DNA from: an uncultured Collinsella sp.
Lineage (GTDB): Bacteria > Actinomycetota > Coriobacteriia > Coriobacteriales > Coriobacteriaceae
Assembly: GCA_902470835.1 (NCBI GenBank)
Contig: CABRHR010000014.1
Span: forward strand, 1-28,699
Length of the DNA stretch: 28,699 bases
Direction of reading: 5' to 3'
Numbering within the stretch: the stretch's first letter is position 1; each line of letters begins with the position of its first letter. Under the pieces are notes generated by a model. It did no database searches. It saw nothing but the letters and a program-made list of their open reading frames with translations, and was not told the DNA's origin. The translations under genes and the position numbers were made by a program. Below, in pieces: positions 1 to 6,826 of this stretch.

Positions 1-74
1 TTTACTCGTCTTTTGGGGTGGCGGTACTATCATGGTTCGAATTGAGTGTGGATGATGATGGGGAGCGCCTTTTT

Positions 75-1988
75 ATGATTGAGTTGCTTAGGCGTTTTGG
101 CGGTAAGTTTCGCCGATATATGGTGATTGGTCCCGCGTGCAAGTTGATCGAAGTGATCTTTGACCTGCTTACGCCGCTGGTGATTGCCCAGATGATCGAC
201 AAGGGTATCGGCGCGCACAATGTCAACGCCGTCGTCCACTATGGCATACTGCTTGTCGCCATGGCTGTGATCGGCATCTCGTTTACGCTTGTTTGCCAAA
301 AGATGGCGGCGCTGACCTCACAGGGCATGGGCACCGATATTCGCGGCGCACTCTATGAGCATATCAACAAGCTGAGCTATGCCGAGCTCGATCGCTTTGG
401 CACGCCGTCGCTCATCACGCGCATCACCAACGACGTCAATCAGGTGCAGCTCGCCGTGGCGCTGGGCGTGCGCATGCTCATCCGCTGGCCTTTCCTGGCG
501 GTGGGCTCCATGGTCGCGGCCCTCGCCATCGACCTTAAGCTCGGCATCATCTTTTTAATCTGCACGCCCGCCATCGGCCTGGTGTTCTGGGTTGTCATGG
601 CGCGCTGCATTCCGTACTACAAGCAGCTGCAGGCAAAGCTCGACCGCATCGCGCTTATCTGCCGCGAGGGGCTTTCGGGCGCTCGCGTGGTCCGTGCGTT
701 TGTGCGCGAGGATCACGAGCGCAAGCGTTTTGCCCAGGCGGCCGACGAGCAGGCGCATGTCGCCATCGCCGTGGGTAAGCTCTCGTCGATTCTCAACCCC
801 GTCACGTTTTTGGTGATGAATCTGGGCGTGTGCGCCATCCTGTGGGTGGGCGGCATCCAGGTCAACGTGGGCGAGCTCACGCAGGGCCAGGTCATGGCGT
901 TTGTGAACTACATGACGCAGACCCTGACCTCCATCGTGTACGTCGCCAACCTGGTCGTGGTCTTTACCAAGGCGAGCGCCAGCGCGTCGCGCATCAACGA
1001 GGTGCTCAACTGCGTGCCGAGCATTACCGACGAGGGTAATCCTGAGTTAAATTTACGCGCAATTGGGAAGGCTATCGCCGAGGCGAAAGAACGCGCGTTG
1101 TCTGACGACCATGTCGCTGTGCATAACTCGGCTGCAAGCCCTATTCCCCCTGCAATTGAATTTGATCATGCTAGTTTTTCTTTTGGCGAGGGCGCTGCTA
1201 ATGCCGTAAATGATGTGACGTTAGCGCTTTCCGTCGGCGGAACTCTGGGAGTTATCGGCGGAACGGGCAGCGGTAAGTCGACGCTTGTCTCGCTTATTTC
1301 GAGGTTATATGACACGTCGGAGGGTGCGGTTCGCGTATTTGGACGCGACGTTCGCAATTGGAAGCTAAGTCAATTGAGAGAAACCGTTGGCTACGTTCCC
1401 CAACGTGCCTCGTTGATGAGCGGCACTATCCGCTCAAATTTAAGTTGGCGCCAAAGAACCTGTTTTCAGGATGACGTGTTTTGGGAAGCGCTTGAAATTG
1501 CCCAAGCCGATGAATTTGTTCGCAAATTGTCAGGCGGTCTCGATTCTCCCGTTGAAGCAGGCGGCAAAAACTTCAGCGGAGGGCAACGTCAGCGTCTTAC
1601 TATCGCACGTGCCCTTGTTGAATATCCCCAAATTCTAATTTTGGACGATTCTGCATCGGCGCTTGATTTTAGGACTGACGCAAAATTGCGCAAAGCCCTG
1701 CGTTCGCTCACCAATGGTCTGCCCGTGTTTGCGTTCGGAATCCCCATGACCACGGTGATCGTGAGCCAGCGCGTCTCGACCGTGCGCGATGCCGACATGA
1801 TCTGTGTGCTCGATCACGGTTCGGTTGCGGGCCTGGGTACGCACGACGAGCTGTACGCAAGCTGCCAGCTCTACCGCGAGATTTGCCAGTCGCAGCTCCG
1901 CCGTGAGGAGCTCGAGGGCCAGCAGGGGAGTGCGACGCCCGCTTCGGACTCCGCCCCGGCATCCACCTGCGCAAAGGAGGGCTGCTAG
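75..1988 (+). CDS. ABC exporter subunit with fused permease and ATPase (degenerate-site half)
   Basis: A 637-residue type IV (ABCB-like) exporter half: transmembrane domain about 1-310, an unusually long linker about 310-365, then the nucleotide-binding domain. Walker A is GGTGSGKST (395-403) and the signature is SGGQR (501-505). Walker B is ILILDD (520-525), with Asp525 where the catalytic Glu normally stands, and the switch His is Gln565. Both changes mark the non-hydrolysing subunit of heterodimeric exporters such as TM287/288, LmrCD and BmrCD. ATG 75 is chosen because GGGGAG ends 9 bases upstream; a GTG at 18 would add 19 residues. The stop abuts the partner's ATG, so the two are co-translated. 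About 1035-1705 has clearly lower GC and AT-rich codons (25/60 G+C at 1621-1680). The substrate cannot be told; multidrug, lipid or peptide are possible. Confidence 0.93.
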   Translation: MIELLRRFGGKFRRYMVIGPACKLIEVIFDLLTPLVIAQMIDKGIGAHNVNAVVHYGILLVAMAVIGISFTLVCQKMAALTSQGMGTDIRGALYEHINKLSYAELDRFGTPSLITRITNDVNQVQLAVALGVRMLIRWPFLAVGSMVAALAIDLKLGIIFLICTPAIGLVFWVVMARCIPYYKQLQAKLDRIALICREGLSGARVVRAFVREDHERKRFAQAADEQAHVAIAVGKLSSILNPVTFLVMNLGVCAILWVGGIQVNVGELTQGQVMAFVNYMTQTLTSIVYVANLVVVFTKASASASRINEVLNCVPSITDEGNPELNLRAIGKAIAEAKERALSDDHVAVHNSAASPIPPAIEFDHASFSFGEGAANAVNDVTLALSVGGTLGVIGGTGSGKSTLVSLISRLYDTSEGAVRVFGRDVRNWKLSQLRETVGYVPQRASLMSGTIRSNLSWRQRTCFQDDVFWEALEIAQADEFVRKLSGGLDSPVEAGGKNFSGGQRQRLTIARALVEYPQILILDDSASALDFRTDAKLRKALRSLTNGLPVFAFGIPMTTVIVSQRVSTVRDADMICVLDHGSVAGLGTHDELYASCQLYREICQSQLRREELEGQQGSATPASDSAPASTCAKEGC

Positions 1989-3848
1989 ATGAATCCGTAT
2001 ACTTCTTCCGGTTCGGTCGCCACGATGACGGCCAATGTGTCCGGCAACGATAACCTTAACGACCTGGGCGACGGCCCGCGTCAGCCCGGCGATCCCGAGC
2101 GCTATCCCGTGGGCGCGGTGACCCGCCGACTGATGGGCTACGTGCGTCCGCATCGCATTTCGTTTGCGGCGTCGTTTGTGAGTGCCGCCATCTCGGTGAT
2201 TCTGCAACTCTATACGCCCATCCTCGTCGGCGAGGGCATCGATCTCATCGTTGCCGCCGGACAGGTGGACTTCGATGCGCTGCTGCCGCTTGTCACCAAG
2301 CTCGCGATTGTCGTGATGGGCGCTGCGGCGTTCCAGTGGCTGCAGGGCTACTGTGTTAACCGCCTGTCCTACGAGACGGTGCGCGACATGCGCGTGGAGG
2401 CGAGCGACAAGCTCAGCCGCATGCCGCTCAGCTTTATCGACAGCCATGCCCACGGCGACCTTATGAGCCGTGTGGTCAACGATGTCGACCAGGTGGGCGA
2501 CGGCCTGCTGCAGGGCTTCACGCAACTCTTTACTGGAGTCATCACTATCGTGGGCACGCTCGCGTTTATGCTCTCCATCAACCTGACCATGACGCTCGTG
2601 GTGGTGCTTGTCACACCTCTTTCCATCTTTGCGGCGGGCGCCATCGCCAAGCTCTCCAACAAGAGCTTTACAGCGCAGCAGCGCATTCAGGGCCAGCTGG
2701 GCGGCCATATCGAGGAGTATGTGGGTGAGCAAAAGCTCGTGGACGCCTTCGCCTATGGACCGAACGCGCAGCAGCGTTTCGACGCCCTCAACGCCGAGCT
2801 CTACACCGCGGGTGAGCGCGCGCAGTTTATGGGTTCGCTCTCTAACCCCGGCACGCGCTTTATCAACAACATCATCTATGCCGTGGTGGCCGTGATCGGC
2901 TGCGTTGGCGTGATTACGGGCGTGCCCGCGGCGCTCACGGTGGGCGGTGTGCAGATCTTCCTGTCTTACGCCAACCAGTACACCAAGCCGTTCAACGAGG
3001 TCACCAACGTCATCACGCAGATCCAGACGGCCTATGCCTCGGCGCGCCGCATGTTTGCGCTGCTCGATGCACGCGAGCAGGAGCCCGATGCCGCGGATGC
3101 CGTTGAACTCACAGCCCCGCGTGGCGAGGTGACCTTTGAGCACGTAGACTTTAGTTATGTGCCCGATCGCAAGCTGCTGCAGGATATCTGCATCGAGGCC
3201 AAACCCGGCATGCGCTTTGCCCTGGTCGGCCCCACGGGCTGCGGCAAGACAACGCTCATCAACCTGCTGCTGCGCTTTTACGATATCGATGCGGGGCGCA
3301 TCGTGGTCGACGGGCATTCCTCGCGCGACTACACGCGTGAGAGCCTGCGCCGCGCCTTTGGCATGGTGCTGCAGGACACCTGGCTGTTCGAGGGCACGGT
3401 GGCCCAGAACATTGCCTACGGTTGCCCCGATGCCACGCGCGAGCAGATTGTCGAGGCCGCCAAGCGCGCGCACGCGCACAAGTTTATCGTGCAGCTGCCA
3501 GGCGGCTACGATACGGTGATCGGCGAGGACGGCGGCACGTTTAGCCAGGGTCAAAAACAGCTGCTGTGCATCGCGCGCGTCATGCTCACCGATCCGGCGA
3601 TTCTGCTGCTGGACGAGGCAACGTCGAGCATCGATACACGTACCGAGCTGCAGGTGCAGGCGGCATTCGACGAGCTCATGGCCGGTCGCACGAGCTTTGT
3701 CGTGGCGCACCGCCTATCGACGATCCGTAACGCCGATTGCATCCTAGTCATGCGCGACGGGCAGATTATCGAGCGTGGCACGCACGACGAGCTGCTAGCG
3801 GCAGGCGGCTTCTACGCCGAGCTCTACCGCAGTCAGTTCGCCCAGTGA
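1989..3848 (+). CDS. ABC exporter subunit with fused permease and ATPase (catalytic half)
   Basis: A 619-residue partner of the preceding gene. After about 45 polar residues comes a six-helix membrane domain (about 50-345) and a nucleotide-binding domain. Walker A is GPTGCGKTT (414-422), Walker B is ILLLDE with the catalytic Glu543, and the switch His574 is present, so this subunit supplies the competent catalytic residues. Its signature reads SQGQ (519-522) rather than SGGQ; in heterodimeric exporters this deviant signature faces the degenerate Walker A/B of the partner, which matches gene one. AAAGGAGG in the 3' end of gene one (1973-1980) serves as ribosome binding site, so the two are translationally coupled. 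It is an efflux pump in the cytoplasmic membrane; substrate unknown. Confidence 0.94.
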   Translation: MNPYTSSGSVATMTANVSGNDNLNDLGDGPRQPGDPERYPVGAVTRRLMGYVRPHRISFAASFVSAAISVILQLYTPILVGEGIDLIVAAGQVDFDALLPLVTKLAIVVMGAAAFQWLQGYCVNRLSYETVRDMRVEASDKLSRMPLSFIDSHAHGDLMSRVVNDVDQVGDGLLQGFTQLFTGVITIVGTLAFMLSINLTMTLVVVLVTPLSIFAAGAIAKLSNKSFTAQQRIQGQLGGHIEEYVGEQKLVDAFAYGPNAQQRFDALNAELYTAGERAQFMGSLSNPGTRFINNIIYAVVAVIGCVGVITGVPAALTVGGVQIFLSYANQYTKPFNEVTNVITQIQTAYASARRMFALLDAREQEPDAADAVELTAPRGEVTFEHVDFSYVPDRKLLQDICIEAKPGMRFALVGPTGCGKTTLINLLLRFYDIDAGRIVVDGHSSRDYTRESLRRAFGMVLQDTWLFEGTVAQNIAYGCPDATREQIVEAAKRAHAHKFIVQLPGGYDTVIGEDGGTFSQGQKQLLCIARVMLTDPAILLLDEATSSIDTRTELQVQAAFDELMAGRTSFVVAHRLSTIRNADCILVMRDGQIIERGTHDELLAAGGFYAELYRSQFAQ

Positions 3849-3875
3849 GCAAGACGCGGGACATGTAACGCAGCG

Positions 3876-5141
3876 CTAGGGCGCGAGCGTGTCAACGGGG
3901 GCAACGATGATGCCCTCGGGCGTTGTGTGGACCGGCATGCCGAACCCGATGACGATGAGTTTGGCCGCGGGAGGCCTCTCGCCGCGTTCGACCAGCTTGC
4001 GCTCGAGTCGAAGCAGGTTTGCAGACGCCTCGGGGATCTGCGGGCTTCCGAGTTTTACTTCCACGGCAATCCAAGTTCCATCGCGCCTGTGTATAACGGC
4101 ATCGACCTCGAGATCGTCGGCGTCGTGGTAGTGGGACACCGATGAGTCATTTGCGGCGGCATAGACCTTAAGGTCGTGCAGGACGAGGGATTCGAAGAGC
4201 AGCCCCAGTGTCTTCGGGTCGGATGCCAATGACTCCGGATTTGCTCCGAGCAGCGCAACGGCAAGCGAAGGGTCGGCGAGGTGCCTTTTCGCACTTTGCC
4301 GCAGCTTTACCGGCGACCTGAGCGCCGGATGCCAAGCCGGGATATCGTCGATGATATTGATTCGTCTCAGAGCATCCATGTATCTGGAGACCGAATTCTT
4401 CGAAACGCCGGTACCGATATCTTTATCGATGGACTTCGATCCAGCAAGTGTCGACTCATTTCGCGCAAGCGATGTCAAAAGAGACCTGACCTTGACCGGA
4501 TCACGTTTGACGCCGTCAGTTCTAGAAACATCCGATTCGCATACGCCATCAACATAAGCAGCGGCAATCCGCATAGCATTTTCAGTTGTTTTCCCCATCG
4601 CTTGAGGCCAACCACCGCGACACAGCAAATCGGCGATGCCGGCGACACCAGCGATCGATCCGACCGCCTGCTTGGCGGGGTGGCCGGAAAGCAGCGCTCT
4701 AATCGAAGCCGCGCCCGAAGAAACGCCGAGCTCAAACAGCGTCATGGTATCCATTCGCAATCTAGCTATTCGCCCAACGCCGCTATGCATTGGCTGCTTC
4801 GAATCTTGCGGCGTTGCTGAGCCCGTAAGAATAAACTGTCCGGATTCTCCCTGTCTTGCGTCACACTCGAAACGTATGGCATCCCATAGTTTTGGTTCTT
4901 CCTGCCATTCGTCGATGAGTCTAGGCGACGGTCCTGCTATTGCCTGCGTTGGGTCGATCCGAGCCAACTGGAGAGCGGAAAAATTTCCAGCCGGATCGGA
5001 AAGAGACAAGGATGATTTGGCAAAACGTCTGGCCGTAGTGGTCTTTCCGCACCACTTCGGGCCTTGAATGAGAACCGCACCGAAGATATCGAGATTATGC
5101 CTGATTGCCTTGTCGATGCATCTGTCTACATACCTATCCAT
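3876..5141 (-). CDS. AAA family ATPase with DUF4143 domain
   Basis: A 421-residue protein of the AAA_14/DUF4143 family, common accessory proteins of bacteria and archaea whose physiological role is poorly known. The Walker A loop is GPKWCGKTT (27-35), and a Walker B-like LIDEWQ (Asp76, Glu77) follows. The C-terminal DUF4143 part (about 200-400) ends in a restriction-nuclease-like pattern, LEVDAVI followed by AVEVKLG (about 345-360), resembling a PD-(D/E)xK core. ATG 5141 has GAGAAGG upstream. The gene is convergent with the ABC operon, 27 bases apart, with no clear terminator between them. Base composition is lower than its neighbours (28/60 G+C at 4501-4560), which suggests transfer. It appears complete. 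No toxin or antitoxin partner is visible beside it. Confidence 0.85.
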   Translation of the reverse strand: MDRYVDRCIDKAIRHNLDIFGAVLIQGPKWCGKTTTARRFAKSSLSLSDPAGNFSALQLARIDPTQAIAGPSPRLIDEWQEEPKLWDAIRFECDARQGESGQFILTGSATPQDSKQPMHSGVGRIARLRMDTMTLFELGVSSGAASIRALLSGHPAKQAVGSIAGVAGIADLLCRGGWPQAMGKTTENAMRIAAAYVDGVCESDVSRTDGVKRDPVKVRSLLTSLARNESTLAGSKSIDKDIGTGVSKNSVSRYMDALRRINIIDDIPAWHPALRSPVKLRQSAKRHLADPSLAVALLGANPESLASDPKTLGLLFESLVLHDLKVYAAANDSSVSHYHDADDLEVDAVIHRRDGTWIAVEVKLGSPQIPEASANLLRLERKLVERGERPPAAKLIVIGFGMPVHTTPEGIIVAPVDTLAP

Positions 5142-5188
5142 ACCGTCACCTTCTCAACTTGCCTTGATTATGTATTTTACCAGCTGCG

Positions 5189-5269
5189 TGGTGACGATTG
5201 ACGGTAATCTGTGGTGACGATTGATTACGAACTATGGTGACGATTGGCGGGTATCTGTGGTGACGGTTG
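5189..5269 (+). repeat. Four direct repeats with exact 23-bp period
   Basis: The 12-mer TGGTGACGATTG begins at 5189, 5212 and 5235, and TGGTGACGGTTG begins at 5258. The starts are exactly 23 bases apart. The 11 bases between cores differ, although ATCTG recurs in two of them. The conserved core and free spacer suggest a protein-binding array: iteron-like, regulator sites, or one end of an insertion sequence of a family with multiple terminal repeats, such as IS21. No transposase is present beside it. Confidence 0.85.
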
Positions 5270-5386
5270 TCACCGATTCGGGGCATAGGGCAGCTTAGCT
5301 GTCTCAAAGCTTATAGATTTCGGGGCTTGCGCTGCGGGCGTTTTTGTCCATTGATGTCGCCTGCGTCGCCAATCGGCAGACGGTGG

Positions 5387-5414
5387 TTTACATCTGTCAC
5401 GTTAGTACTAAGAT
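5387..5414 (+). promoter_or_regulatory. Candidate sigma-70-type promoter for the flavodoxin gene
   Basis: TTTACA (5387-5392, 5/6 of the -35 consensus) and TAAGAT (5409-5414, 4/6 of the -10) are separated by 16 bases in an AT-rich patch, about 55 bases before the flavodoxin start. Confidence 0.45.
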
Positions 5415-5467
5415 ATTCATCTAATAAATTGCATTAGTGGCTTTAGTTTTGGGGGAAACGAGGCAAC

Positions 5468-6025
5468 GTGACTATGACATGCTCTTTGGTGGTTAACAGC
5501 AAGAGCGGTAATACCAGGATGGTTTCGGGCGCGATCAAGCGCGCCCTGCAGGCTGCGGGCGTTGAGTTTGTCCATGCCGCGGCGTTGAGCGACGATGCGG
5601 ATGCCGAGCAGGTCGCGCGCGAAGCGCAGGGGGCTTGCGCGGCCGATACCGTGCTCGTCGGTTTTTGGTGCGACAAGGGCGCATGCACGCCTTCGGTCGC
5701 GGCGTTGCTCTCCGCCCTACACGGCAAGCGCGTTTTCCTCTTTGGTACCTGCGGCTTTGGTGCCGATCAGAGCTATTATCAGCAGATTATCGATCGCGTG
5801 TCGTCCAATTTGGCAGAGGATGCCGAGCTTGCGGGCTGGGCGATGTGCCAGGGCAAGATGGGCCCCGCGGTCAAGCAGCGTTACGAGGCCATGCTCGAGC
5901 AAGATCCCGACAATGCCCGTTTTAAGATGCTGCTCGACAACTGGGTAGCCGCAAAGGATCACCCCACCAAGGAAGATCTGGACAACATGGCTGCAGCCGC
6001 CAAAAAGGCCGTGCTGGGGGAGTAG
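5468..6025 (+). CDS. Flavodoxin family protein (BilS-like)
   Basis: A 185-residue single-domain flavodoxin-like protein that should bind FMN and act as a cytoplasmic electron carrier. The N-terminal strand and phosphate loop read SLVVNSKSGNT (loop SKSGNT, 11-16). VLVGFWCDKG, FLFGTCGFG and MCQGKMG follow in the order seen in the anaerobe flavodoxin family that NCBI names BilS, the partner of the bilirubin reductase BilR; no BilR-like reductase is in this window, so that role is unproven. The GTG at 5468 follows GAGG closely, and the ATG at 5474 (two residues shorter) has better spacing; either may be used. It appears monocistronic, with its own promoter and a palindromic terminator downstream. 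Confidence 0.85.
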   Translation: MTMTCSLVVNSKSGNTRMVSGAIKRALQAAGVEFVHAAALSDDADAEQVAREAQGACAADTVLVGFWCDKGACTPSVAALLSALHGKRVFLFGTCGFGADQSYYQQIIDRVSSNLAEDAELAGWAMCQGKMGPAVKQRYEAMLEQDPDNARFKMLLDNWVAAKDHPTKEDLDNMAAAAKKAVLGE

Positions 6026-6067
6026 CTCCCATCGCTGACGGCGGTCGGTCCATCTTTCTAAATGAAA

Positions 6068-6196
6068 CGTCCTCCCGGGCGTCGGGGCACGAAGTTCCCT
6101 GCTCTACAGTCCTGCGCAAGACGAAGGCCACATTAAGTGGCCTTCTTTGCGTGCGGAACTCGCGATGAACTTCGTGCCCCGACGCCCGGGAGGACG
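6068..6196 (+). repeat. Nested palindromic element, type A, copy 1
   Basis: A perfect 29-bp inverted repeat: arms 6068-6096 and 6168-6196, the left arm starting CGTCCTCCCGGGCG. It encloses a second hairpin at 6123-6145. It starts 42 bases after the flavodoxin stop. The block GCGGAACTCGCGATGAAC before and in its right arm recurs in the element at 11076-11137 on the other strand, as does GCCCGGG followed by GACGCCT. Confidence 0.9.
6123..6148 (+). terminator. Hairpin terminator after the flavodoxin gene
   Basis: GAAGGCCAC (6123-6131) pairs perfectly with GTGGCCTTC (6137-6145) across the loop ATTAA, followed by a short TTT. It lies inside the larger type A palindrome. The T-run is weak. Confidence 0.6.
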
Positions 6197-6254
6197 CCTC
6201 TTTATTGATGGGAGGCCTGATAGGTCGATGGTTCCGTGCCCGGATGCGTCCAAA

Positions 6255-6703
6255 GTGGGACGGGCTTTCCGGATGGGCAGGCTTTCGAAAAATGCGTCCC
6301 GGAATTTGCCTTTGGAATGGGACGTAGTTTCCTGTTGAGGTGCTTTGCGGAAAGTGCATCCCACTCTGGGCGGGGGAAGTGGGACACACTTTCCCAAAGG
6401 CGCTCCAACGGGAAATTGCGTCCCATTATTCGGTCAAGAAACGGGATGCATTTTCCCAATGAGAGCAAAACCGGAAAATGCATCCCACAATCAGCCCTCA
6501 AAGTGGGACGCCGTTTCCCAATGAGGCTCAAGCGGAAAATGCATCCCGGAATTTGCGCTCAAAGTGGGATGCGGTTTCCGGTTGAGGGTCTAAGGGGAAA
6601 GTGCGTCCCAGAATCGACGCTTGAAATGGGATGCAGTTTTCCGATGAGGCACTCGACGGAAAATACATCCCAGAAATGGCCTTTGAGCTGGGATAAGATC
6701 TCC
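6255..6703. repeat. 62-bp tandem array of imperfect palindromes, eight units
   Basis: A TGGGA-type arm (CGGGA in unit four) recurs at 6256, 6318, 6380, 6442, 6504, 6565, 6627 and 6689, giving periods of 62,62,62,62,61,62,62. Each of the first seven units is TGGGATGCxxTTTCC, about 16 bases, GGAAAxTGCxTCCC, then a linker like AGAATxxGCxCTxAAA, so each unit can fold on itself. In unit four, arms 6443-6456 and 6473-6486 pair perfectly over 14 bp. Unit eight keeps only its left arm. A right-arm-like CGGATGCGTCC at 6241-6251 suggests a decayed unit before the first. The period is not a multiple of three, so this is not a protein repeat although long frames run through it on both strands. Confidence 0.88.
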
Positions 6704-6722
6704 GCGGCATCTCGGATTCTCA

Positions 6723-6795
6723 AAAATGAGACACGCCGTTGGCGAAAATGAGACACGTGATATCGGGCGTCGGACGTATCATTTGCAAAAATGAG
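6723..6795 (+). repeat. Short direct repeats AAAATGAGACACG before the surface-protein gene
   Basis: AAAATGAGACACG occurs at 6723-6735 and 6745-6757 (22 bases apart). A partial copy, AAAATGAG, begins at 6788, 43 bases (about two periods) later, just before the surface-protein gene. They may be regulator sites or the remnant of an insertion-sequence end; no transposase is nearby. Confidence 0.7.
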
Positions 6796-6826
6796 CCGAC
6801 TCCACTCGAGTAAAGCGAGGTCCCCC

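Larger units (their letters stand above)
5142..5467. other. Gene-free stretch upstream of the flavodoxin gene
   Basis: No convincing coding frame. It holds the four phased repeats at 5189-5269 and a promoter at 5387-5414. The remaining part, about 5270-5386, shows nothing I can name. Confidence 0.6.

Noticed and set aside
18..74. GTG start at 18 for the first ABC subunit
   Set aside because: The extra 19 residues do not resemble the family, and ATG 75 has a well-spaced GGGGAG.
1635..3710. Long minus-strand frame of about 690 codons opposite the ABC genes
   Set aside because: Antisense shadow of high-GC coding sequence; composition is His/Arg/Asp-rich without motifs, while the plus-strand frames hold complete ABC transporter motifs.
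6255..6703. CRISPR array
   Set aside because: Repeats are degenerate, each unit is internally palindromic with a conserved linker, there are no unique spacers of constant length and no cas genes.
6202..6751. Overlapping long reading frames on both strands through the 62-bp array
   Set aside because: They arise from the repeat itself: the period shifts frame in every unit, both strands are open, and no ribosome binding site or protein motif is seen.
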